The notes beneath the pieces were generated by a model. The model was not told the DNA's origin, made no database searches, and worked only from the letters and a program-made list of their open reading frames with translations. From contig CALUKD010000002.1 of assembly GCA_944321125.1 (NCBI GenBank), forward strand, positions 1 to 64,000: a stretch of DNA of 64,000 nt, read 5' to 3'. The stretch comes from Candidatus Butyricimonas faecavium. Its GTDB lineage: Bacteria > Bacteroidota > Bacteroidia > Bacteroidales > Marinifilaceae. The position numbers and the translations under genes are program-made. Positions 44,750 through 54,224 of this stretch are shown here, piece by piece; the first letter of the stretch is position 1, and every line of letters begins with the position of its first letter.

Positions 44750-45289
44750 ATGAGTGCTATTATTCAGTCCAATAGGGATTTTGAAATATTCTTCAGGGAG
44801 AATTTTTCCTCCGTATATGCTTTCATGAAACGCTATACGGGGGATGATGAATTAGCGGCTGATTTAGCACAGGAGACTTTTATCCGGGTTTATGAACGGC
44901 GGGATGAGATTGTTTCTGTTGATTACGGGAAAGCTTTTTTGTACACGGTAGCGCGTCATTTGTACTGGAATCATTGTAAGCATCAACGGGCGAAGGAAAA
45001 TTATTTCGCTCAGTTGGATGAGAGTAACGTGGATGATTATGATTTCTTGCAGGAGGTTACCCGGCAGGAGACCATGCGAATGTTATATGTTGCTATTAAC
45101 CAGTTACCACCACAGACTCGTAACGTGATTCTTTTGAATTTGGAAGGGAAAACGAACCCGGAGGTTGCAGAAGAATTAGGAATTTCCGTGAACACGGTGA
45201 AGTGTTTGAAAAAGTCCGCTTACGAGATATTAAGGGGGGCCCTATCCAAAAATTACTTTGTGATTTTGATGTTCCTGTTAGGAGAGTAA
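44750..45289 (+). CDS. ECF RNA polymerase sigma factor (FecI-like), locus 3
   Basis: A 179-residue ECF sigma factor. Region 2 includes FSSVYAFMKRYTGDDELAADLAQETFIRVYE; region 4 has LEGKTNPEVAEELGISVNTVKCLKKSA as the helix-turn-helix. It differs clearly from sigma 1 in sequence, so the two should not share promoters fully. FecR follows after 94 bases. Expected target: the SusC-SusD-DUF4843 operon downstream. Confidence 0.93.
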   Translation: MSAIIQSNRDFEIFFRENFSSVYAFMKRYTGDDELAADLAQETFIRVYERRDEIVSVDYGKAFLYTVARHLYWNHCKHQRAKENYFAQLDESNVDDYDFLQEVTRQETMRMLYVAINQLPPQTRNVILLNLEGKTNPEVAEELGISVNTVKCLKKSAYEILRGALSKNYFVILMFLLGE

Positions 45290-45383
45290 ATGTTAAATCT
45301 TTTCTTTTTTGAATTTTTTTCTGGTTTGACCTACCCACTTTTCATTTGAAGTAATCTCTATTATAAATGACAAATGTAAAAGT

Positions 45384-46550
45384 ATGGATTTACTAAAAAA
45401 ACGTTTGAATATTGCCCGACTTATTGCCGAAGAGTTGACTGGAACGATTGATGAAAAGGATCGGGTCGTGTTGGCCCGTTGGTTGGATGAGGACGAGCGA
45501 CACCGGGGGGAATATGCGAATATTTTAGAATCATTAAAGACTAGAAACGAGGCTTGGAAAGATCAAGAGCGGGGGAGGCAATTAATGGAAGCTCGATGGG
45601 GAACTGTGAAATATCATACAGTTCGAAAAACTAGCCGGTGGATTACGTGGAGTAAGTATGCAGCGATTATCGTGTTATTAGTGAACATTGGGATTTTTGG
45701 GCTTGTAAATGAAGGAAAGCAGGAGGTGGAGAATGTCACTGTTGCCAAAATTGAACATGGTAGCATGAAAGCGCAGCTTGTACTTGCTAATGGGAAAAAA
45801 GTGGATTTGAGGCCAGAAACAAGCTTACAATTAGAAGAGGTGGGGGGAACCCGAATTTTGACATCAGATAATAGGGTAAAGTATTCGGGGAAGGATTCTT
45901 TAACCGGACAGCCGGCAGAAGTGAAATATAATACGTTGATCGTGCCGCGAGGAGGTGAATTTTCGTTGGAATTGGCTGATGGAACCCGGGTGTGGTTGAA
46001 TGCGGAGTCGAGGTTGCGTTATCCGGTGGCTTTCACGGGTAAGGAGAGAAAAGTTGAGATGGAGGGAGAGGTTTATTTTGAAGTGGCAAAGAATAAGGAA
46101 AAACCTTTTATTGTAACCGTGAATGGGGTTGATATTCGGGTTTTGGGAACAAGTTTTAATGTTTTGGCTTATCAAGAAGATGTGGTGACCACGTTGGTCG
46201 AAGGAAAGGTGCAGTTGAAAAAAGGTAATAAACAGGTTATTTTATCGCCTAACCAGCAAGCAATATGGTCTGATGACGAGTTTTGGGTGAAACAGGTAGA
46301 TGCCCGTAATTTTGTATTGTGGAAAGAGGGAGTTTTTTATTTTGAAGATGTTGATTTGGAGACAATTCTGGATGATATGGCCCGCTGGTATAACGTGAAT
46401 GTTTTTTATATGAACCCAGCGTTGAAAGAGATGAAATTCTCTGTCGAGATTAGACGTTATGGGGATATAAACGAGATCCTGAGAAGAATAGAACAAACTA
46501 AACGTGTAAAATTTGAAATAAAAGATAGAACTATAAACGTGTATGAATAA
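45384..46550 (+). CDS. FecR-family anti-sigma/signal transducer, locus 3
   Basis: A 388-residue FecR protein: cytosolic helical part (about 1-82), one transmembrane helix (about 90-110), FecR domain (about 175-290, VPRGGEFSLELADGTRVWLN, VYFEVAKNKEKPFIV) and a C-terminal DUF4974 domain (about 310-385). It should hold sigma 2 at the membrane and release or activate it when the STN domain of the next protein signals. Confidence 0.92.
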   Translation: MDLLKKRLNIARLIAEELTGTIDEKDRVVLARWLDEDERHRGEYANILESLKTRNEAWKDQERGRQLMEARWGTVKYHTVRKTSRWITWSKYAAIIVLLVNIGIFGLVNEGKQEVENVTVAKIEHGSMKAQLVLANGKKVDLRPETSLQLEEVGGTRILTSDNRVKYSGKDSLTGQPAEVKYNTLIVPRGGEFSLELADGTRVWLNAESRLRYPVAFTGKERKVEMEGEVYFEVAKNKEKPFIVTVNGVDIRVLGTSFNVLAYQEDVVTTLVEGKVQLKKGNKQVILSPNQQAIWSDDEFWVKQVDARNFVLWKEGVFYFEDVDLETILDDMARWYNVNVFYMNPALKEMKFSVEIRRYGDINEILRRIEQTKRVKFEIKDRTINVYE

Positions 46551-46556
46551 AAAAAA

Positions 46557-46584
46557 GACAGACAGCACCCCCATGCTATCTGTC
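46557..46584 (+). other. Hairpin between FecR and SusC genes, locus 3
   Basis: GACAGACAGCA (46557-46567) pairs with TGCTATCTGTC (46574-46584) with one mismatch and a 6-base loop, 6 bases past the FecR stop. No T-run follows. It may be a processing site or a weak attenuator separating regulator and receptor expression. Confidence 0.6.
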
Positions 46585-46631
46585 CGAATACATTCAATAT
46601 TTAATTCAATGTAAAACTCAAAAACAAAGTT

Positions 46632-49600
46632 ATGAAAAAAAAATGTAACTCTGGTGGTCTTATGAAAATAAGGCTGCGAAAAACATTGTTGGTTATGAAA
46701 TTTTTGTGCTTTTTTTTCTTGTTGTCTGTTTCGGTATCAGCAGCAAGTTATTCACAGAATGCAAGGTTTACTCTGGCATTGGAGAATGTCGCATTGACGG
46801 ATGTTTTTTCAACCATCCGGAAAAGTAGTGAGTTCACGTTTATCTATAATATGGATGACGTGAGGAATATCCGGGTAAAATCAATAAACGTACATGAGGC
46901 TACTATCCAAGAGATTCTGGATGAAATTCTTCGAAACACGGGGTTCGTTTACCAGATTGAAGATTATGTGATCGTGATTCAACCTCAGGAAACGAAAGAA
47001 GAAAAGAAATCCCTGCGATTAAAAGGGTGGGTCCGTGATAAGAAAAAAGAACCGCTACCAGGGGTGACGGTAAGAATGGTGGGGGTGAGCTTGGGAACGG
47101 CAACCAATGCCCAAGGATGGTTTGCGATAGATTTACCTGTGACGAAAGGGGAGGTGGAGTTTTCTTTCGTGGGATATAAAAAACAGAAAATCGCTTTTAC
47201 GGAAAAAACAGATACGCTGCGGATCGTGTTGGAGGAGGATTTGCAGCAGGTGGAAGAGGTCGTTGTGACAGGGATTTTCAACAAGCCGAAGGAGAGTTTC
47301 ACGGGGGCGGTAACTTCCGTAACAAAAGAGGATTTGAAGGTAAATTTTTCACGAAATTTAATTCAGACATTGGCCAATATTGATGCTAGTTTGTTGATCG
47401 TTCAGAATAACGAGATGGGGTCGGATCCGAATACACTACCCGAGATTCAATTGCGTGGGGCATCCACGATGTTGGATATTTCTGACTTGGAGAATCAGAA
47501 AAAACGTCCGGAATATAATCAACCATTGTTTATCATGGATGGTTTCGAGGTAGATTTGGAGCGAGTGATGGATTTAAATCAAAATGATATAGAGAATATT
47601 ACTATTTTAAAGGATGCAAGTGCTACTTCTTTATATGGGGCTCGTGGGGCAAATGGAGTAATTGTTATTACAACGACTTTAGCAAATGCGGGGGCATTAA
47701 CAGTATCTTATGAAGGACGGTTGAATCTTCAAATTCCGGATTTTAGTACTTATGATAATTTAATGACTGCATCTGAAAAATTTGAAGCTGAAAAATTATA
47801 TGGGGTGTGGGATAATTTGAATTCATATTTGCCTGGTGGTCAAAAGATAGAGGATGCTTATAAGGAACTTGAGACGGCAATAGCAAACGGGGTGAATTAT
47901 GACTGGTTAAAAGTTCCGACACGTACCGGTGTAGGACAAAATCATATTTTGCGTTTTATGGGAAGTCAAGAAAATTGGAATTATATGTTGAGTTTGGCGT
48001 ATGATGATACTCAAGGTGCGATGAAAAAGTCTGACCGTAAAAACTTTAATGGAACAATGCAATTAGGATATCATAAGAATAAATGGAATGTACGGCAAAG
48101 TTTATCTATAGGTATAAACAAGAGTCAAGATTCTCCTTATGGGCAATTTTATTATTATGTACAAATGAATAGATACTGGGAACCGTATGACGAAAATGGA
48201 AAGCCGGTTGATTATTTTTATCATCCTCTTTCAACTTATGGACCCATTGACAATCCGTTATATGATTATGCCGTTGGGAAATGGAATAAAACGAAATACA
48301 CTAATTTACGCAGTAATACGGTAATTGATTTTACTATTTCTAAAAGTTTGAAGGCATCGGCGACATTAGGGTTGAATCGTAAGAGTAAAACAGCAGATAC
48401 TTTTACACCTCCAGAGCATAAGTTTTTTCAAAATGTGACAGAAATAGAGAAAAAGGGATCTTTTGCTCGGAGAGAAAGTGAGGAAACCATGTGGCAAGTA
48501 CGGCTAGCATTGAATTATAATAATATTTTTTCAGAAAAACATATGGTCACTCTCGGTGTTAGTGCAGAGTTAAGTGAGACAATTTCGGATGATGTTTATT
48601 GGAGTGCGACAGGGTATATTTCTTCTAATGTTAGTCATCCCGGTATGTCAATGTCTTATCCGAGTGTGGGGGGAACTAGTGGAAGTGAGAGTACCGTGCG
48701 TAGGGCATCCTTGATTGCTAGTGCTAACTATTATTATGACCAACGTTATTTTATGGATGTATCCATAAACTACAATGGTGCTTCCTCTTTTGGTGAAAAC
48801 AATCGTTTCCAATATTTTTACTCTTTAGGTGCGGGATGGGTTGTTAGTAATGAGACATTCGTGAAAGAGCATTTGCCATTTATTAATGAAATGCGTTTCC
48901 GTTACTCTTTTGGTGTGACAGGGAATATGTTTGTTTCTCCTGAAAAATCTTTAGAGGTGTTCAGTAGGAATTCGTCTTATACTTATTTAGGGGGAATTGC
49001 TTGGACGTTGAGCCAATTTGCGAATTCGGATTTGGAGCAACAAAATACTTATCAACATAATGCAGGTTTGGATTTAGGTTTATTCAATAGTCGGGTAAGA
49101 ATTTCATTGAATTATTATAATTTTCTAACCAATAATACGTTGACGGATATGAATTTGCCAATATCTCATGGTTTTGATCGTATCGCGGGAAATGTCGGAA
49201 AGATTCGGAATGAAGGATTAGATGGAAACGTGAGTGTGGGGTTGTTGCGGAACACGGAGAAAAAAATTAATTGGACACTAAACGCATCTTTCTCCAAGCG
49301 GAAGAATGTCGTGGTGAAACTGTCTGAAGGTTTTAAAGAACGAATTAGTATGCATAATAGAGGTATGAGTACAAATAACGATCTTATGAAATATCAGGAG
49401 GGGCGTTCTTTGGAAGCTATTTATGGTTTGCGTACAGTTGGGGTAGATCCTTCATCAGGGCAACGTGTATTTTTAAAGAAAGATGGGGTTACAACGACAT
49501 TAGATCAGAGTGCTGATGATTTGGTTTATTTGGGAGATCGTCAACCGAAATTGAATGGGACTTTCAGTACTTCGTTTTTTTATGGTGGATTTAACATGAC

Positions 49601-50006
49601 AATCGGGTTTGGAGTGAAATGGGGAGGAAAAGCTGTAAACCAGACAGAAATGACGAAAGGAGAGAATGCTAGTTTAACCTATAATTTGGATCGTCGGATG
49701 ACAAAGTATAGTTGGAAACAGGTTGGAGATCAAGCTCGTTATAAGAATAAGTATGGTGATTATGGTAATCTGAGCACCTTTATATGTGATGCTTTTATAC
49801 ATAAGGATAATGTGTTTAGTTGTAATAACATTAATCTTTCTTATACCTTTTCTCAAGATTGGTTTAAGAGAGCTACAAGATTACAAAGTTTATCCATTTC
49901 AGCTTCTTTGTCGGATATTTTTTATTTCTCTACGATTGAACGGGAAAGAGGAACGAGTTATCCGTTTTCTATTAATCCTAATTTCTCAATTTCATGTACA
50001 TTTTAA
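46632..50006 (+). CDS. SusC/RagA-type TonB-dependent transporter with STN domain, locus 3
   Basis: A 1124-residue outer-membrane receptor with signal segment (start at 46632, or 46662 for a shorter one), STN domain (about 50-118), carboxypeptidase-regulatory-like domain (about 128-205), TonB-box-like EEVVVTGIF, plug with PLFIMDGFEVDLERV and SLYGARGANGVIVIT, and a barrel ending SINPNFSISCTF. The plug has an extra loop around 255-290 with MGSDPNTLPEIQLRG. The STN domain links it to the FecR above. Cargo unknown; the downstream exported thioredoxins and protease suggest protein or peptide. Confidence 0.94.
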   Translation: MKKKCNSGGLMKIRLRKTLLVMKFLCFFFLLSVSVSAASYSQNARFTLALENVALTDVFSTIRKSSEFTFIYNMDDVRNIRVKSINVHEATIQEILDEILRNTGFVYQIEDYVIVIQPQETKEEKKSLRLKGWVRDKKKEPLPGVTVRMVGVSLGTATNAQGWFAIDLPVTKGEVEFSFVGYKKQKIAFTEKTDTLRIVLEEDLQQVEEVVVTGIFNKPKESFTGAVTSVTKEDLKVNFSRNLIQTLANIDASLLIVQNNEMGSDPNTLPEIQLRGASTMLDISDLENQKKRPEYNQPLFIMDGFEVDLERVMDLNQNDIENITILKDASATSLYGARGANGVIVITTTLANAGALTVSYEGRLNLQIPDFSTYDNLMTASEKFEAEKLYGVWDNLNSYLPGGQKIEDAYKELETAIANGVNYDWLKVPTRTGVGQNHILRFMGSQENWNYMLSLAYDDTQGAMKKSDRKNFNGTMQLGYHKNKWNVRQSLSIGINKSQDSPYGQFYYYVQMNRYWEPYDENGKPVDYFYHPLSTYGPIDNPLYDYAVGKWNKTKYTNLRSNTVIDFTISKSLKASATLGLNRKSKTADTFTPPEHKFFQNVTEIEKKGSFARRESEETMWQVRLALNYNNIFSEKHMVTLGVSAELSETISDDVYWSATGYISSNVSHPGMSMSYPSVGGTSGSESTVRRASLIASANYYYDQRYFMDVSINYNGASSFGENNRFQYFYSLGAGWVVSNETFVKEHLPFINEMRFRYSFGVTGNMFVSPEKSLEVFSRNSSYTYLGGIAWTLSQFANSDLEQQNTYQHNAGLDLGLFNSRVRISLNYYNFLTNNTLTDMNLPISHGFDRIAGNVGKIRNEGLDGNVSVGLLRNTEKKINWTLNASFSKRKNVVVKLSEGFKERISMHNRGMSTNNDLMKYQEGRSLEAIYGLRTVGVDPSSGQRVFLKKDGVTTTLDQSADDLVYLGDRQPKLNGTFSTSFFYGGFNMTIGFGVKWGGKAVNQTEMTKGENASLTYNLDRRMTKYSWKQVGDQARYKNKYGDYGNLSTFICDAFIHKDNVFSCNNINLSYTFSQDWFKRATRLQSLSISASLSDIFYFSTIERERGTSYPFSINPNFSISCTF

Positions 50007-50017
50007 AGGTCAGTATT

Positions 50018-51499
50018 ATGATGAAAAAAATTATATATACAATGGGGCTGAGTTTGATAATGGTATTAAGTGCTTGTACGGATTGGTTAACGGTCCAACC
50101 GGAAACAAGTATGACTGCTGAAACATTATTTCAAACGGATAACGGGGTGAAATATGGTTTGAATGGGGCATACCTGCTTGCGAGTCAAACTGTCTATGGA
50201 CCGTCTGGATATTTTGGTGGGCATAGTGCCGTGGAGAGTATGGCCAATACATACCTTTATGCAATGAATACGGATGGTTATAATTGGGCCAATCATACTT
50301 ATGAACAGACAGATTCCCAGAAGAATGTGAATGGATATACTTTTCAGTATCCTTATACAATTATTGCCAATTTAAATTCTTTGTTAAAAGAGATGGAGCC
50401 TCACCGGGATAAGATTACTCCGGAGGTGTATCATATGGTACGTGGAGAGGCTTTTGCATTACGAGCTTGTTGCCATTTTGATTTATTACGGACTTATGGT
50501 CCTGTTCCTTCCAAAGTGGATGCAGGTAAAACGTATTTACCTTATGTACGGGTAAATGATGCAGGGAATTATGAGTATCATACTTTTGCTCAATTTATGG
50601 AATATGTAGAGGCTGATTTAGATAGTGCTGAGTTTTTGTTGAGTAAATACGATCCGGTGTTAACCACTAATATTTCTTATACGGAGTCAACTTCAAACAC
50701 GTGGTCCTATCGTAAGAGTCGTATCAATTATTACGGTGTCTTGGGTTTACAGGCTCGTGTGGCTTTATGGATTGGAGAAAAAGAAAAAGCATTACGTTAT
50801 GCCAAGTTGGTAAAAGATGCTAAAGATTCAGCAGAATTATGGGCTCAATTACAATTTAAATTAACCACTCCAAGTGATGACGTGAATAGTTTTAGTACGA
50901 CAGATTTATCTCATTATTCTGAACATATTTGTGGGGCGAAATGTGAAACATTTGATTTTAGTACTTCAGGTTGGGCTTATGGTCGAATTTCTGCATCAAA
51001 TGATCCTGATTTTGGGAAAGTCTTGTATGGAGAAAAATATGCAGATGATTTGCGGTATCAGCACTTTTGGAGAACAGGTGATGGAACATGGTATGCTCCT
51101 GATGGAAGTATATTAGATAAATATAAGGTAATTTCTATCACGATTAATAAATTTAGTCAGTTCTTGGCCAATTCAACAAATAATTGCAAAGACAATTTTC
51201 CTATAATGCGTTTACCTGAGATTTATTTTATTATAATGGAATGCGGTACGTTGGATGAGGCAAATATTCTTTATCAGGAGTATTGTGCTGCACGTAATAT
51301 TGAATATGTGGCATTGACAGAAGGAAATCGTCAGGAACGTATCATGTTAGAAAGTATTCGGGAATATGTGGGAGAAGGTCAAAACTTTTTTACTTATAAA
51401 CGAAATAACGTGAGACGTATGATTGGGGCACAAACAGATTGTTCTGAGAGCCAATATATTGTTCCGATTCCTGAAGCAGAGTTTTTAGATGTAAAATAA
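50018..51499 (+). CDS. SusD/RagB family surface lipoprotein, locus 3
   Basis: A 493-residue SusD-type protein. The ATG at 50018 (MMKKIIYTMGLSL) gives a proper signal with lipid Cys at LSAC; the in-frame ATG at 49994 overlaps the SusC stop and adds non-signal residues. Family features: CTDWLTVQPETSMTAETLF at the mature start, ALRACCHFDLLRTYGPVP and the end SQYIVPIPEAEF. It covers the SusC above. Confidence 0.93.
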   Translation: MMKKIIYTMGLSLIMVLSACTDWLTVQPETSMTAETLFQTDNGVKYGLNGAYLLASQTVYGPSGYFGGHSAVESMANTYLYAMNTDGYNWANHTYEQTDSQKNVNGYTFQYPYTIIANLNSLLKEMEPHRDKITPEVYHMVRGEAFALRACCHFDLLRTYGPVPSKVDAGKTYLPYVRVNDAGNYEYHTFAQFMEYVEADLDSAEFLLSKYDPVLTTNISYTESTSNTWSYRKSRINYYGVLGLQARVALWIGEKEKALRYAKLVKDAKDSAELWAQLQFKLTTPSDDVNSFSTTDLSHYSEHICGAKCETFDFSTSGWAYGRISASNDPDFGKVLYGEKYADDLRYQHFWRTGDGTWYAPDGSILDKYKVISITINKFSQFLANSTNNCKDNFPIMRLPEIYFIIMECGTLDEANILYQEYCAARNIEYVALTEGNRQERIMLESIREYVGEGQNFFTYKRNNVRRMIGAQTDCSESQYIVPIPEAEFLDVK

Positions 51500-51506
51500 T
51501 TGAGTT

Positions 51507-52076
51507 ATGAAAAATATATTAATAATGATATGTTGTGCATGTTTGTTATTAGAAGCATGTGACAAAGCGGAAGTTCCTTCCATATATAGCGGACCGGATG
51601 GAATAAATTTTTATTACGATCAAGTGGGACCTTATGATGCAGATCCTTATCCTAATTCAGATAAAACAGGATCATTATCTTCTTCCCAAAAGACAGATAC
51701 ACTTTGGTATAAGATTTTAGTCATGGGAAATGTTAGTGAGAAAGAACGTACCTTCTCTTTAAAACAGAGTACTCTTTCCGCTTTGGACAGTGCATCTTAT
51801 TATACAGGTTTGACTCCTCAGGTAAAAGTGGCTGTGCCTGGTGTGAATTATGTAGCTTTTGATGATCCTCGGATGGAAAAGTATTATGTTATTCCACCTC
51901 ATACATCGGAGATATTGGTACCGGTGATATTATTGCATGATCCGAATATCGATTACGGGTCTTCTTTCTCTAAAGGTTTTTGTTTACATTTTGAGATCGT
52001 GCCGAATGATGAAATTAAGATATTAGATTCAAGATTTTATCGTGGTAAAGCTAAGTTTACTCAGTGGAGTTGGTAA
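51507..52076 (+). CDS. DUF4843 lipoprotein
   Basis: A 189-residue surface lipoprotein 7 bases after SusD. Signal MKNILIMICCACLLLEAC, lipid Cys18. The domain of unknown function 4843 is regularly encoded after SusD in such loci; its mature start PSIYSGPDGINFYYDQ and a later beta-rich part fit. Role unknown, probably an extra surface subunit that binds cargo. It ends the SusCD operon; a perfect hairpin follows. Confidence 0.82.
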   Translation: MKNILIMICCACLLLEACDKAEVPSIYSGPDGINFYYDQVGPYDADPYPNSDKTGSLSSSQKTDTLWYKILVMGNVSEKERTFSLKQSTLSALDSASYYTGLTPQVKVAVPGVNYVAFDDPRMEKYYVIPPHTSEILVPVILLHDPNIDYGSSFSKGFCLHFEIVPNDEIKILDSRFYRGKAKFTQWSW

Positions 52077-52083
52077 TATGAGT

Positions 52084-52130
52084 TTTGGAAGCGTAAGGCT
52101 ACGCTTCCAAACATTATTGTTTATTTTTTA
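52084..52130 (+). terminator. Terminator of the locus 3 SusCD operon
   Basis: A perfect 12-bp stem (TTTGGAAGCGTA at 52084-52095 with TACGCTTCCAAA at 52100-52111) and a 4-base loop, 8 bases after the DUF4843 stop, followed by a T-rich stretch that is not a pure T-run. Confidence 0.8.
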
Positions 52131-52210
52131 TCTATGATATTCTTATTCACATAAACTGAATTAATGCGAGATGCTTTAATAAGGTGTGGAGCGAACAAGT
52201 AAGAAATACC

Positions 52211-52264
52211 ATGTTAAAGGTCTGTTTGAAGAATTTTGTGAATGTAGTGATTCCGAATTTATAA
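52211..52264 (+). pseudogene. Remnant of a thioredoxin-family gene tail
   Basis: Bases 52226-52264 read LKNFVNVVIPNL-stop, against LVNFANAMIPNL-stop at the end of the intact thioredoxin gene 1200 bases downstream (8 of 12 residues equal). The 17 bases across the stop (52249-52265 and 53449-53465) are identical. The upstream part (ATGTTAAAGG) also resembles the intact gene but is out of frame. This is the decayed end of a duplicated gene. Confidence 0.65.
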
Positions 52265-52340
52265 AGAGGTTTGTAAAATCTATAAGGTTTATAAAGTTCA
52301 TAAAGTTGGGCTGGTAAGGTCGATTTATGGACTTTAAGGA
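52261..52340. repeat. AT-rich repeat block after the gene remnant
   Basis: Units of the form TATAAGGTTTATAAAGTTCATAAAG follow the remnant's stop codon, related to the blocks at 26223-26377 and, more weakly, 53461-53500 after the intact paralog. The rest of the 299-base gap between DUF4843 and the thioredoxin gene shows no gene. Confidence 0.6.
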
Positions 52341-52375
52341 GATGTATTGTATATTATTTAATTAAAAATGAAGAA

Positions 52376-53464
52376 ATGAAAAAGTTTGTATTATTATTTC
52401 TCTGTATGTTTTTAATGGTACGCTTGTTTGCACAGACGAATTTTCGAGAGTTGAATCTGGCGAAAGCTTTGGAGAGTGCAAATAGCGAGGGAAAGATGGT
52501 GTTGGTGGATTGTTACACTTCGTGGTGCGGACCATGTAAGATAATGGCTTCAAAAATATTGCCGCTGAAAGAAGTGGGAGATTTCCTGAACGAGCGATTC
52601 GTGTGTGTGAAGTATGACATGGAGAAAGAGGAAGGGCCTGAAATAGCGAAAAAGTATGGCGTGGAGGCTTATCCGACATTTTTGTTATTGAGGGCCGATG
52701 GGACCTTGATACAACCGCTTGTTGGAATGACTTCAACGGGAGAAGAGTTTGTTTACAAGGTGAAACTTGCGTTAGGAGATATCTCGACGGTGAAGATGGA
52801 TTCGTTGTACGCTAGCGGGAATCGGATGACCCGTTTTGTGCTGTCGTATTTGAAGGCTTTGCAGGCGACAAAGCAATTCAATAAAGCTCGGACTGTTTCA
52901 AACGAGCTGGTGAAGTCTTTGAATGATAGTCAGAAGGCGTATGTTACTTATTGGTTTATTTATGAGGATATTAATATTTCGCCAATCGGTTCGGAAAACA
53001 TGGAGTATTTGTTAGAACATGTGGATAATTTCCGAAAAGGCGTGGGCGTGGAGCCCGTGAATGCGAAATTGGCAGCATTATTTGAAACACGGTTGGAGGA
53101 TATTCTTCGTGGGCGAAACAAAAATGCCTCGTTGACAGAAGTGGAGAAGATTGGGCAACAATTGGAAGCGTGTAACTTACCGGGAAGGGAAGATTTGTCG
53201 GATTACGTGGTTTTGGCGAAAGCCATGATCACAAAGGATGCCGGGCAGGCATTGCCCATGTGCAAGAAATTGTTTATCTCGATGTCTGACGAGAAGTTGG
53301 CTTATTTGTATTTTCACCCGATACTGACGTTGAAGGGGAAATGGAGCGATGCTCATAAGAAGGAGTTGGACAAGATATCAAAAGAATTGTCTAAACGGGT
53401 AAAGAATGTGGTGTTGAAGGATGGTCTGGTGAACTTCGCTAATGCGATGATTCCGAATTTATAA
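52376..53464 (+). CDS. Exported thioredoxin-fold protein with helical C-terminal half
   Basis: A 362-residue exported protein: signal peptide about 1-20, then a thioredoxin domain (about 25-140) with an intact WCGPCK motif (Cys51, Cys54) and the cis-Pro in VEAYPTFLLL. The C-terminal ~220 residues are helical and resemble the end of the tandem protein at 56091, down to GR(N/K)KNA-(S/T) motifs, so the two are paralogs. Expected to reduce or exchange disulfides in the periplasm or at the surface. It opens a run of thioredoxin genes after the SusCD terminator. A decayed paralog lies just upstream. Confidence 0.87.
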   Translation: MKKFVLLFLCMFLMVRLFAQTNFRELNLAKALESANSEGKMVLVDCYTSWCGPCKIMASKILPLKEVGDFLNERFVCVKYDMEKEEGPEIAKKYGVEAYPTFLLLRADGTLIQPLVGMTSTGEEFVYKVKLALGDISTVKMDSLYASGNRMTRFVLSYLKALQATKQFNKARTVSNELVKSLNDSQKAYVTYWFIYEDINISPIGSENMEYLLEHVDNFRKGVGVEPVNAKLAALFETRLEDILRGRNKNASLTEVEKIGQQLEACNLPGREDLSDYVVLAKAMITKDAGQALPMCKKLFISMSDEKLAYLYFHPILTLKGKWSDAHKKELDKISKELSKRVKNVVLKDGLVNFANAMIPNL

Positions 53465-53524
53465 AATTCAAAAGGTCTATATGGTTCACGAGGTTAGGGA
53501 AATAAACTGTATTAAATTGTCTGT

Positions 53525-54187
53525 ATGAGGAAAATAATTTTGGTGGAGTATTTATTGTTAGTAATTTGTATGCTACTTCCCATACTGAATTTTGGGCTGG
53601 AAGTGAAGCAAAACCCGGAAGTGGAAAAGGTACTTCGATTATTGAATATACTCCGGGATGAACAATTAACAAGGGCGGAATTAAAAGAACGGTTGAGATT
53701 GGGACGGATTTTACAGCATGTATTTCAAGGTGATACGATGGCGTTTAATCTGGAACAGGCAGAGGCGATAAAATTATTACCCGTGGAATATGTGGAATAC
53801 ACGAAATCGTATTTCAGGTTGATGAATGATTTGTTGAAAAGTCTAGACTCTCATCAAAGATGGATGATGGGTAGATTTTGGCAGGATTATGACATAACAA
53901 CACCTGTTATGATCGGATTTTTGCGGCATGATACGAGATTTATTCATTTGTCGGTCTCTAGGGAGGAGGTATTAGAAATAGGTGTGACGGAAGGAGAATA
54001 TGACAAAATTATGAAGATGATGAAAGATGTGAATGATGTGGGTGCTCGAGTGGATACCGTTTATATGTCGACAAGTATGTATCGGGAGGATGTTTCAAGT
54101 ATATTTTTCCCGAGTGACGTGATTATAGGTTTGGATAGAGGTAAAGGGATGATATATAGACGTTTTAAAAATGATTTTTTGCGATGA
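53525..54187 (+). CDS. Uncharacterised exported protein in the thioredoxin cluster
   Basis: A 220-residue protein I do not recognise. It starts with a hydrophobic helix (about 5-25), either signal or anchor, followed by a helical, charged region (about 30-125) with YVEYTKSYFRLMNDLLKSLD, and a C-terminal part with mixed strands. There is no Cys pair in the mature part, so it is not a thioredoxin itself. It lies 60 bases after one thioredoxin gene and 37 before a small peptide gene on the same strand. A structural or partner role in the locus is a guess. Confidence 0.65.
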   Translation: MRKIILVEYLLLVICMLLPILNFGLEVKQNPEVEKVLRLLNILRDEQLTRAELKERLRLGRILQHVFQGDTMAFNLEQAEAIKLLPVEYVEYTKSYFRLMNDLLKSLDSHQRWMMGRFWQDYDITTPVMIGFLRHDTRFIHLSVSREEVLEIGVTEGEYDKIMKMMKDVNDVGARVDTVYMSTSMYREDVSSIFFPSDVIIGLDRGKGMIYRRFKNDFLR

Positions 54188-54224
54188 TAGAGTCATTTAA
54201 GAAACAATTTAAAATGAAAGAGTT

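Noticed and set aside
49786-50121. 111-residue frame over the SusC-SusD junction
   Set aside because: It is out of frame with both genes and has no features of its own.
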